Below are positions 1 through 5,574 of a stretch of 7,490 nucleotides of DNA, one piece after another. The stretch's first letter is position 1. The number at the start of each line of letters is the position of its first letter. This stretch comes from CAZVIK01 sp964627045 (GTDB lineage: Bacteria; Acidobacteriota; Terriglobia; Bryobacterales; Bryobacteraceae). The translations under genes and the position numbers were made by a program. The stretch covers positions 1-7,490 of the forward strand of contig CAZVIK010000196.1 of NCBI GenBank assembly GCA_964627045.1, given 5' to 3'. The notes under the pieces were generated by a model. That model searched no databases and had not been told where the DNA came from. It was given only the letters and a program-made list of their open reading frames with translations.

Positions 1-66
1 TGCCGGGCCCGTCTGCGCCGCGGCCACCGCGGCCATCACTGCCAGAAGTGCGATGGTCCGAATCAT
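1..66 (-). CDS. N-terminus of a fourth exported protein (partial, signal peptide only)
   Basis: Only 22 codons are in the window, beginning MIRTIALLAVMAAVAAAQ. They form a classic Sec signal peptide: one Arg, a run of Leu/Ala/Val/Met, then an A-A-A|Q cleavage site. The ATG at 66-64 is preceded by AAGGAG (76-81) with a 9-nt spacer. The gene starts 26 bp after the stop of the upstream esterase on the same strand, so it is very likely in the same operon. Its signal peptide resembles those of the three esterases, including Gln as the first mature residue, so it may be another paralog. The mature protein lies outside the window and its function cannot be read. The start and export signal are well supported; the family is a guess. 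Confidence 0.75.
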   Translation of the reverse strand, partial: MIRTIALLAVMAAVAAAQTGPA

Positions 67-92
67 AACTTGGTTCTCCTTGTGGCGTTCCA

Positions 93-1286
93 CTACCGGA
101 ACAGCCGCGGCGCGAAGTCGCGCAGGTACTGCCGCCATACGATCCAGGTGTGCGCTCCTTCGGTCTCGTAGTACTCATTCTTGATTCCTTTTCGGGTCAG
201 GAGGTCCGACAGGCGTTTGGCTCCGTCCCCGATCAGGGCGTCGCCTCTGCCCACTCCGATCCAGAACAGCTTGACCAGCTTGTTTGTCCGCGCCGGGTCT
301 TCGAAGAACTTGGCGTTGCGCGTTTCGAAATCCGGGTTGAGGTGGGCGTGCCATCCCATGCTGAATACGCCGATGTAGGCGAACTTGTCCATGTTCGGCG
401 GCCCGTTGCGCAGCGTCTCGGCGCCGCCCATCGAAAGGCCCGCCAGCGCCCGGCTCGGCTGATCGGTCCGCACGCGGTAGTTCTTCTCCACGTACGGAAT
501 CACGTTCTTGAGCAGGTCCTCGCCGAAGGCGTCGTGGGTCTTTGACATCATCTCGGACATGTCCGGCCGGCCGTCGGCGGCCATGCCCCTCGGTTGCGCC
601 GTCGAGGCACCCGGCAGAGTGACGCTGCCGTTCGGCATAACCACGACCATCGGCTCGGCCTTGCCCGCCGCAATCAGGTTATCCAGGATAAAGTTCGCCC
701 GTCCAATCGCGGTCCACCCCGAGTCCTCGTCGCCGCCCCCGTGCAATAGGTAGAGGACCGGATACCGCGCGTTGCCGGCGCCGTAGCCGGGCGGCGTGTA
801 CACGTGCATACGCCGCATCTCGTTCAGGTTGGCCGACCAGTACCACGCCTGGTGCACCTCGCCGTGCGGAACCTGGCGCGCGTCGGCGAAGGCCATCTCC
901 GCGCCCGGCACCACCAGGATGTTCTCCAGGCTGGACGTTCCGGTCTTCACCAGCGGATTGCGCGGGTCCGATGTACGCACGCCGTCGACAGTCAGCGTGT
1001 AGGTGTAAAAATCCGGAACCAGCGGCCCCACGGTGAGCGACCACACCCCGCGGTCGTCCTTCTGCAACGGGCCGCCGGTTCCCCGCCCTTGCGCCACCCA
1101 GTCGCCCGTTACGCTGACCTCGGCGGCTTTGGGCGCATGGATCCGGAACACCACGCGATGATCCGGCAGAACCTCCGGCGACACGACGTTCACCGCCGCG
1201 GCGCGCGGCGGCGCTCCCGCATCGCCACGCGGCGCCTGCGCGAAGACGGTCATAGCCGTAACTGCAACCAGGATTGTGTATCTCAT
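93..1286 (-). CDS. Secreted esterase, CE1/Fes-like alpha/beta-hydrolase with N-terminal E-set domain (paralog A)
   Basis: A predicted exported serine ester hydrolase of 397 residues. Residues 1-17 (MRYTILVAVTAMTVFA|Q) are a signal peptide. Residues about 34-110 form an E-set/CBM48-like beta-sandwich (VVSPEVLPD, VWSLTVGPL, YTYTLTVDG). After the VPHG junction, residues about 141-397 are the esterase domain. Visible there are YPVLYLLHGGGDEDSGW, with His182 in the HG oxyanion region, the strand MVVVMPNG, the nucleophile elbow GLSMGG (Ser285), a likely acid in GRGD (Asp349) and the catalytic His in GAHTW (His379). Fused domains of this kind occur in feruloyl/acetyl-xylan esterases and in proteins often annotated as enterochelin esterase. 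The reading frame is open up to 1376, but the ATG at 1286 has an excellent GGGAGGAG site and begins the signal peptide directly, so I chose it. It lies 94 bp after paralog B, the widest gap in the operon. Fold and export are secure; the substrate is not known. Confidence 0.9.
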   Translation of the reverse strand: MRYTILVAVTAMTVFAQAPRGDAGAPPRAAAVNVVSPEVLPDHRVVFRIHAPKAAEVSVTGDWVAQGRGTGGPLQKDDRGVWSLTVGPLVPDFYTYTLTVDGVRTSDPRNPLVKTGTSSLENILVVPGAEMAFADARQVPHGEVHQAWYWSANLNEMRRMHVYTPPGYGAGNARYPVLYLLHGGGDEDSGWTAIGRANFILDNLIAAGKAEPMVVVMPNGSVTLPGASTAQPRGMAADGRPDMSEMMSKTHDAFGEDLLKNVIPYVEKNYRVRTDQPSRALAGLSMGGAETLRNGPPNMDKFAYIGVFSMGWHAHLNPDFETRNAKFFEDPARTNKLVKLFWIGVGRGDALIGDGAKRLSDLLTRKGIKNEYYETEGAHTWIVWRQYLRDFAPRLFR

Positions 1287-1290
1287 GAGT

Positions 1291-1298
1291 CTCCTCCC
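1291..1298 (-). promoter_or_regulatory. Shine-Dalgarno site that sets the start of paralog A
   Basis: The minus strand reads GGGAGGAG here, ending 4 nt before the ATG at 1286-1284 (6 nt counted from the GGAGG core). The longer in-frame GTG start at 1376 would add 30 Arg-rich residues ahead of the signal peptide, so this site decides for the shorter protein. Confidence 0.75.
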
Positions 1299-1380
1299 AC
1301 GTTCATTCCGTGCCCGTGCATCGGCAAAGGCTCTGCCTCTTAGCCGCCCTGGCCACGGCACCGTCCCGCCAACCACGCCG

Positions 1381-2661
1381 CTATCGGAACAACAGCGGCG
1401 CGTACTCGCTTAGGAATAGCCGCCAGATGAACCAAAAATGCGCACCCGGAGCAAGCCGGTAATCGCCGACGTTCAAGCCGACCCTCTTGGCGGTCTCGTA
1501 CAAGGTCTGGCTGTCCTTCAGGGCAAAATCGGTGGTGCCCGCGCCGACCCAATAGCGCTTCACTCCGCCGGCCTTGACCTTGGTCAAGTACCTCTCCAGG
1601 TCCGGCACCTCCACACCAAAGCCCGCGCTAAACACGCCGATGTAGCCGAACAAGCCCGGGTTGTGGTTGGTCGCCAGACCGGTGTGAACGCCGCCCATCG
1701 AAAGCCCGGCGATGGCGCGACGGTCTTTGTCCGTGTAGACGCGGAACGTTTTTTGGACGAAAGGAATCACGTCTTGAACAAGACTCTGCGGGAAGGAGCC
1801 CTCGTACGCGGGACCTCCGCCGGGGGCCGTGGGAGCCGCGGCACGTGCCGCCGCGGGTGCGCCCGGAGCGCCCGGGCCGCCTCGAGCCGCCTGCTCGGGC
1901 GGAGGGGCCGGCGCGACGACCGACTGGCGGGCGGGAGTCGGGCCGTACCCAAACCCTTGCGAAACGATCTGTCCGGGATTGCCGTTGGTCATCACCACCA
2001 CCATCGGCACAGCCTTCCCGGAAGCGATGAGGTTGTCGATGATGACGTTGGCGCGGCCCATGACGGTCCAGGCATCCTCATCGCCGCCCATACCGTGCAG
2101 AAGGTAGAGAACCGGATACCTCGCGTTGCCGGTGTGGTAGCCGGGAGGCGTGTAAACGTACATCCGCCTCTCCTTCAGCTTCAGCGTCGGGGACGGGTAC
2201 CAAACCGCTTGGACCGTTCCGTGCGGGATGTCCGGGTTGAAGTCCCAGGCTTGGGAGGCAGCGCCGGAGATCATGAGCATGTTCTCGTAGCGGCTGCCGT
2301 CACGCTGAACCTCGCTGTTGCCGGGGTCGAGCACCCTGCCGCCGTCCACGTTGAACGTGTAGGCCCAGAGTTGCTCGCCAAGCGGGCCGACCGTCACCGA
2401 CCAGATGCCCTGGCTGTCCTTGGTCATCGCAATATTGGTCCCGCCTTCCCAACTCCCGTTCACAACCACGGTATTCGCAGCGGGCGCCAACAGCCGAAAC
2501 GTCACTCTCTTGTCCGGAAGGATTTCCGGGGACACCACGCGCGGCCCCTGCGGAGCGCGGCCCGGCTTCGCCGGCGCCGGCACCTGTTGCGACACAGCCG
2601 CGCCCGCCAAAAAGAGCGCCAGTGTCAGCGCGCCCATCGTACATACCGTTCGACTCTTCAC
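1381..2661 (-). CDS. Secreted esterase, CE1/Fes-like alpha/beta-hydrolase with Ala/Pro-rich insert (paralog B)
   Basis: A predicted exported serine esterase of 426 residues counted from GTG at 2661. A signal peptide ends near AAVS|QQ (about residue 25). An E-set/CBM48-like domain spans about 41-115 (VVSPEILPD, IWSVTVGPL, YTFNVDGG). The esterase domain runs from IPHG (about 147) to the end. Key residues are HGMGGDEDAW (His189), the strand MVVVMTNG, the nucleophile in GLSMGG (Ser321), a likely acid in GTTD (Asp378) and His408 in GAHFW. Between MTNG and the helix before the nucleophile lies an Ala/Pro/Gly-rich stretch (about 248-286) that is much longer than the same region of paralog A. The frame extends to a TTG at 2667, but AGGAGG sits only 1-2 nt from that codon and 7 nt from the GTG, so GTG is preferred. 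It is 49 bp downstream of paralog C. Substrate unknown; phenolic or acetyl esters of plant polysaccharide are plausible from the family. Confidence 0.9.
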   Translation of the reverse strand: MKSRTVCTMGALTLALFLAGAAVSQQVPAPAKPGRAPQGPRVVSPEILPDKRVTFRLLAPAANTVVVNGSWEGGTNIAMTKDSQGIWSVTVGPLGEQLWAYTFNVDGGRVLDPGNSEVQRDGSRYENMLMISGAASQAWDFNPDIPHGTVQAVWYPSPTLKLKERRMYVYTPPGYHTGNARYPVLYLLHGMGGDEDAWTVMGRANVIIDNLIASGKAVPMVVVMTNGNPGQIVSQGFGYGPTPARQSVVAPAPPPEQAARGGPGAPGAPAAARAAAPTAPGGGPAYEGSFPQSLVQDVIPFVQKTFRVYTDKDRRAIAGLSMGGVHTGLATNHNPGLFGYIGVFSAGFGVEVPDLERYLTKVKAGGVKRYWVGAGTTDFALKDSQTLYETAKRVGLNVGDYRLAPGAHFWFIWRLFLSEYAPLLFR

Positions 2662-2668
2662 GGCCAAC

Positions 2669-2674
2669 CCTCCT
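2669..2674 (-). promoter_or_regulatory. Shine-Dalgarno site favouring the GTG start of paralog B
   Basis: AGGAGG on the minus strand with a 7-nt spacer to GTG at 2661-2659. The alternative in-frame TTG at 2667-2665 would nearly abut the site, which is too close for initiation. The choice changes only the first two residues. Confidence 0.7.
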
Positions 2675-2710
2675 CGGTCTGGTAAATGATCTGTCCGCCG
2701 AGCCCCGCCA

Positions 2711-3949
2711 TTAGCGGAACAGCAGCGGCGCGAAATCCCTCAGGTTCCGGCGCCACACGATGAACCAGTGGCCGCCGGGGGTTTCGATGAAGTTCAACTT
2801 CACACCCTTGGCCAGCAGCGCACTCGACAGCGCCTTATTGCCGGCAATCACCAGGGAGTCCTCCGCGCCACAGTACATCGAAAACAGCTTCAGTTTCTTG
2901 TTCGCGCCCGAAATATCCGACATCAGCGCCGGATAGGCGGCGGTCAGATCCGGGGGAGCGCCCGTCGCCGCGCCGCCGCGCGCGCCGCCCACGCCCACCG
3001 CCGCACTCAAGGCGACGACATAGTGAAACGTGTCCAGGTGCGCCAGGCCGCTTCGCAGCGTCTGCGCGCCGCCCGCCGAAAGTCCGGCGATCGCCGTGTT
3101 GTCCGGTCCGGTCAAAACCCTGTACCGCTTCTGGATGAGCGGCATGATGTCGCCGAGCAGTTCCTTGGTGAAGCCGTCGTCCTGGCCGGGCACGGGGGCC
3201 GCTCCGCGAGCCGCCGCAGGTGCCGCACCTGGCGCTGCACCCGGCACCGGGCCCCGCGAGCCCATCGCCCCGGTCCCCAGCGCCGGCTGCTGGAAGATCG
3301 ACGGCATCACCACGATCATCGGCTTGGCTTTCCCCTCGGCGATCAGGTTGTCGAGGATGTAATTGGCACGGCCGACTTCGGTCCAGGCCACGTCCCAATC
3401 GCCCGCCCCGTGGAACAGGTAAAGCACTGGATACTTCTTGTTGCCGGATTCGTAATCGGGAGGTGTGTAGACGCGCAGCCGCCGGTTCATTCCGCCGAGC
3501 GTTTTGGCCTCATAGGTCACGATGCGCAGATCGCCGTGCGGAACCGGCTTGGGATCGTAGAACTGCGGGCCGTCACCGGGCACGACCACCTGGCTGGTAT
3601 AGCTCGAGCTGGGCTTGACGTAGGACGTCCGCTGGTCGTTCACCGTCATGCCGTCCACGGTAAAGCCGTAAGAGTAGATCTCCGGCTCCAGCGGGCCGAG
3701 CGTCACGCTCCAGACTCCGTTCTCGCCCTTGGTGAGCGCCGCGGGCGGCTTGGTGCCCATGATCTCGCCGCTCACCGTCACCGCGCCGGCGCTTGGGGCG
3801 AGGATCCGGAGCGTTACCGAGCGATCGGGATGGACCTCCGGCGAAACCACCACGGGCCCGCGTCCCATCGCACCGCGCCCCGCCTCCTGGGCGAACGAGG
3901 CGGCACATAGTATGACCGCTGGGATTGCCGCGTACATCAATCTGTTCAT
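2711..3949 (-). CDS. Secreted esterase, CE1/Fes-like alpha/beta-hydrolase with two low-complexity inserts (paralog C, first gene of operon)
   Basis: A predicted exported serine esterase of 412 residues. The signal peptide is MNRLMYAAIPAVILCAASFA|Q; Cys15 is not in a proper lipobox, so this is not an obvious lipoprotein. An E-set/CBM48-like domain spans about 33-110, followed by the VPHG junction (about 136-139) and the esterase domain. Motifs are YPVLYLFHGAGDWDVAW (His180), the strand MIVVMPS, GLSAGG with nucleophile Ser291 (the other two paralogs have GLSMGG), GAEDS (Asp364) and GGHWF (His394). An Ala/Pro/Gly-rich insert (about 228-256) sits where paralog B has its insert, and a second Gly/Ala-rich stretch (about 318-334) follows the strand after the nucleophile. 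The ATG at 3949 has AGAGGTG 5 nt upstream. This gene is next to the divergent regulatory region and is likely the first of the operon. Catalytic residues appear intact; the substrate is unknown. Confidence 0.9.
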   Translation of the reverse strand: MNRLMYAAIPAVILCAASFAQEAGRGAMGRGPVVVSPEVHPDRSVTLRILAPSAGAVTVSGEIMGTKPPAALTKGENGVWSVTLGPLEPEIYSYGFTVDGMTVNDQRTSYVKPSSSYTSQVVVPGDGPQFYDPKPVPHGDLRIVTYEAKTLGGMNRRLRVYTPPDYESGNKKYPVLYLFHGAGDWDVAWTEVGRANYILDNLIAEGKAKPMIVVMPSIFQQPALGTGAMGSRGPVPGAAPGAAPAAARGAAPVPGQDDGFTKELLGDIMPLIQKRYRVLTGPDNTAIAGLSAGGAQTLRSGLAHLDTFHYVVALSAAVGVGGARGGAATGAPPDLTAAYPALMSDISGANKKLKLFSMYCGAEDSLVIAGNKALSSALLAKGVKLNFIETPGGHWFIVWRRNLRDFAPLLFR

Positions 3950-3985
3950 CGGGACACCTCTATCGTGGAATTCATCCGCTCTCGA

Positions 3986-4002
3986 ACGGCGGGAACCGCC
4001 GT
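3986..4002 (-). repeat. Short GC-rich hairpin in the leader of the esterase operon
   Basis: A perfect inverted repeat: ACGGCGG, a 3-nt spacer, CCGCCGT. In the minus-strand transcript it forms a 7-bp stem with a triloop, 24 nt upstream of the Shine-Dalgarno site of paralog C. No U-run follows it in that direction, so it is not a standard terminator. Confidence 0.6.
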
Positions 4003-4025
4003 GGTTTTCCCCCCCAGCGGTTCCC
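3991..4025 (-). repeat. Nine-bp inverted repeat sharing an arm with the adjacent hairpin
   Basis: GGGAACCGC at 3991-3999 is the exact reverse complement of GCGGTTCCC at 4017-4025, with a 17-nt spacer that contains a run of seven C (G in the transcript). The arm at 3991-3999 covers most of the hairpin 3986-4002, so only one of the two structures can form at a time. This geometry is seen in attenuators and other RNA switches, but it could also be chance in GC-rich DNA. Confidence 0.5.
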
Positions 4026-4069
4026 TCCGAAGGGCAAACGGGCCCACCCTCCCTCGCTGCCGTCCTCTA

Positions 4070-4100
4070 CCTATACCCGAGGCGGATACATGCAGTCCAA
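4070..4100 (-). promoter_or_regulatory. Weak candidate promoter of the esterase operon
   Basis: On the minus strand TTGGAC (4100-4095) and TATAGG (4075-4070) stand 19 bp apart. Both hexamers are imperfect and the spacer is long. It would give a leader of about 110 nt containing the G-tracts and both leader hairpins. It is the best pair I found by eye upstream of paralog C. Confidence 0.25.
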
Positions 4101-4116
4101 TATCACTCGCCGCCGC

Positions 4117-4142
4117 GATTCATTCGGTTTTACGAATCAATC
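4117..4142. promoter_or_regulatory. AT-rich dyad, candidate LysR operator
   Basis: GATTCATTCG (4117-4126) and CGAATCAATC (4133-4142) are inverted repeats with one mismatch in ten and a 6-nt spacer. The inner part, ATTCG-N6-CGAAT, satisfies the loose T-N11-A rule of LysR-family boxes. It lies in an AT-richer patch between the divergent genes, behind the candidate minus-strand promoter. No binding evidence is available. Confidence 0.4.
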
Positions 4143-4228
4143 CGCCGCGCGCGTCTTGGGAACACCGCTACCGTCATTATGATCTGAAAGCCGGTCTTCC
4201 GGGTGTTTTCCCTTTGGGCTCTTCCGTC

Positions 4229-4249
4229 GCAGCCGCCCACGGCGGCTGC
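4229..4249. repeat. Perfect hairpin, 9-bp stem with 3-nt loop
   Basis: GCAGCCGCC (4229-4237), CAC, GGCGGCTGC (4241-4249). There is no T-run on either side, so it does not look like a Rho-independent terminator. It stands between the two divergent promoters and could be an intergenic repeat or a structural element; the window holds no second copy that I noticed. Confidence 0.5.
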
Positions 4250-4299
4250 CGGGCGAGGCAAAGGCTCCGGCGCCCCGCGCGTTTCCCGCCGGCGCACGC

Positions 4300-4329
4300 T
4301 TGCATGGGAGTTCGTGCCGGAGATATGAT
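4300..4329 (+). promoter_or_regulatory. Candidate promoter of the LysR gene
   Basis: A good -10 hexamer TATGAT (4324-4329) follows a weak -35 TTGCAT (4300-4305) with an 18-bp spacer. Transcription would start near 4336, only about 20 nt before the preferred ATG at 4356. This agrees with initiation at 4356 and argues against the in-frame GTG at 4332, which would fall upstream of the RNA start. Confidence 0.35.
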
Positions 4330-4355
4330 GCGTGCTGTTTTCACCAATTCAACGT

Positions 4356-5291
4356 ATGGACCTCCGGCAGATCCGTTACTTCGTGGTCGTCGCCGAGGAA
4401 CTCCACTTCACCCGCGCCGCCGCGCGGCTCGGCATCGGGCAGCCTCCGCTCAGCCAGGCCATCCGCCGCCTGGAAGAAGAGCTGAACGTGCAACTGTTCG
4501 ATCGCGGGACGCGGCGCGTCCAGTTGACCGAGGCCGGCGCCGCCTTCCTCCATAGCGCTCGCGCCCTACTGAGCCTCACCGAGGAGGCGCGGCTCGCCAT
4601 GCAGCAGTTCGGGCGCGGCGAGCGAGGTTCCATTCGTCTTGGCCTGACGAGTTCCGCGTCCTTTCATCCGTTCGTCACCCGGGAGATCGGCCGGTTTCGG
4701 GCGAAGTATCCCGACGTGGAAGTCCTGTTGACCGAGCGCACCACGTCCGGCCTGATTCCGCGCCTGCGCGACGGCACCATCGATGCCGCCTTCATTCGCC
4801 CCGCCGGAGGCGACACCGACGGTCTGTGCGAGCACTTCCTGCTCTACGAAGAGATGCTCATCGCTCTCCCGGTGGCGCACCGGTTGGCAGGAAGACCGCG
4901 CATCGCGTTGCGTGCGCTTGCCCGCGAGCCTTTCGTCATGTGTCCGCGCTCGCACGGCAGATCGGTTTACGACGCCATCATCGCCTCCTGCCAGAACGCG
5001 GGCTTCAGCCCGCGCGTCATCCAGGAGGCCCCGCAGGCGTCCTCCACGATCAACCTAGTCGCGGCCGGAATCGGCGTGGCCATCGTCAGCGAGGCCATGA
5101 CGCAACTGCAAGCGCTGGGTGTCGCCTATCGTCCCATCGCCGGCGCCGCCCCGCGCGCGGGGTTGAGCCTTGTGACAGGACAAAGGGTGTCGAAGGCCGT
5201 GGACCTGTTTGTGCAGCAGGTCGTCCTGAACTCGAAGCGAGATCCGGCTCTGATCGACGCGCGCCGGCGCCGAGGCAGAGCACCCCCATAA
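4356..5291 (+). CDS. LysR-family transcriptional regulator, CatR/BenM-like N-terminus
   Basis: A DNA-binding regulator of 311 residues, the usual length for the family. Residues 1-60 carry the winged helix-turn-helix: MDLRQIRYFVVVAEELHFTR opens it, with QPPLSQAIRRLE (29-40) as the recognition helix and LFDRGTRRVQLTEAG (47-61) as the wing. A linker helix follows, then a periplasmic-binding-protein-like effector domain from about 91 (GSIRLGLTSSASFHPF) to about 295. The AEELHFTRAA pattern is typical of the CatR/BenM/CbnR group, which senses aromatic acids; the effector here is unknown. I chose the ATG at 4356 because it gives the canonical family start. The frame also has GTG at 4332, which adds 8 residues, and 4356 lacks a clear Shine-Dalgarno site. 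The tail after about 295 is Arg-rich and poorly conserved in type. It is divergent from the esterase operon and likely controls it and itself. Confidence 0.92.
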   Translation: MDLRQIRYFVVVAEELHFTRAAARLGIGQPPLSQAIRRLEEELNVQLFDRGTRRVQLTEAGAAFLHSARALLSLTEEARLAMQQFGRGERGSIRLGLTSSASFHPFVTREIGRFRAKYPDVEVLLTERTTSGLIPRLRDGTIDAAFIRPAGGDTDGLCEHFLLYEEMLIALPVAHRLAGRPRIALRALAREPFVMCPRSHGRSVYDAIIASCQNAGFSPRVIQEAPQASSTINLVAAGIGVAIVSEAMTQLQALGVAYRPIAGAAPRAGLSLVTGQRVSKAVDLFVQQVVLNSKRDPALIDARRRRGRAPP

Positions 5292-5299
5292 CCGGGTCG

Positions 5300-5315
5300 C
5301 GGCGGCGCGCCGCCG
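5300..5315. repeat. 16-bp perfect palindrome after the LysR stop codon
   Basis: CGGCGGCGCGCCGCCG is its own reverse complement and begins 9 bp after the TAA at 5289-5291. It can fold as a short GC stem and may help end LysR transcription, but it has no T-run, so a terminator role is unproven. Confidence 0.4.
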
Positions 5316-5412
5316 AGGCACTCCGCACCAAGCTCACCTGGCGCTGCGACGCGTTACCGGCGCTGCCGGGATCGAAATCGGCCATCAACGAGCGAGGATC
5401 TGGCGCGAAAAG

Positions 5413-5419
5413 AAGGAGG
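5413..5419 (+). promoter_or_regulatory. Strong Shine-Dalgarno-like site far upstream of the DUF5916 gene
   Basis: AAGGAGG lies 8 nt before an in-frame GTG (5428) and 12 nt before an out-of-frame ATG (5432) that opens a four-codon frame ending in TAG. Use of the GTG would add 49 residues before the ATG at 5575 and bury the signal peptide, so its role is unclear. Confidence 0.35.
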
Positions 5420-5574
5420 ACGGAGCGGTGCATGAGGAACGGGTAGACCAACGGACAGCCCAGAGATTCCGGCACGCTGCCACAGGCCGGGCGACTTCTC
5501 CGGCGAGCCGGGACCAGCGGCGCGGAGTTGCACACGAGCGGCGGGCTTGCGCAGCGACGGGCGCGCACGTGGAA

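Larger units (their letters stand above)
3950..4355. other. Divergent control region between esterase operon and LysR gene
   Basis: This is 406 bp without a convincing gene. Reading from the esterase side it holds the ribosome-binding site of paralog C (3955-3961), two overlapping inverted repeats (3986-4025), a cluster of G-tracts on the minus strand (4009-4053), a weak minus-strand promoter (4070-4100), an AT-rich dyad (4117-4142), a perfect 9-bp-stem hairpin (4229-4249) and a plus-strand promoter (4300-4329). The stretch is less GC-rich between about 4085 and 4190 than the genes around it, as expected for promoter and operator DNA. A LysR regulator next to a divergent target operon is the usual layout of the family. 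Confidence 0.7.
5292..5574. other. Intergenic region between LysR gene and DUF5916 gene
   Basis: This is 283 bp with no convincing gene. It contains a 16-bp perfect palindrome (5300-5315) just after the LysR stop and a strong Shine-Dalgarno-like AAGGAGG at 5413-5419. The plus frame of the downstream gene stays open through all of it, but the translation is Arg/Ala/His-rich and looks non-coding. I saw no convincing -35/-10 pair. Confidence 0.5.

Noticed and set aside
1287..1376. Longer start of paralog A at GTG 1376
   Set aside because: It adds 30 Arg/Gly-rich residues ahead of a good signal peptide, and the strong ribosome site is directly upstream of the ATG at 1286.
1438..2685. A 415-codon plus-strand frame opposite paralog B, and a similar 380-codon one at 2768-3910 opposite paralog C
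   Set aside because: Both are shadows of clear esterase genes. Their translations are rich in Arg, His and Val without recognisable motifs.
93..3949. Reading the esterases as true enterochelin (siderophore) esterases
   Set aside because: Fes-like similarity is general to the fold. The proteins carry signal peptides, whereas siderophore esterases of the Fes type are cytoplasmic, and no siderophore uptake or synthesis gene is in view.
4195..4225. Short direct repeat TCTTCCG, 24 nt apart, as a regulator site pair
   Set aside because: Only 7 bp identical with no wider similarity; expected by chance.
4229..4249. The hairpin as a Rho-independent terminator
   Set aside because: No T-run on either strand, and no gene ends nearby.
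4332..4355. GTG at 4332 as the LysR start
   Set aside because: It adds 8 residues before the canonical MDLRQIRYF start of the family and sits beside or upstream of the likely transcription start.
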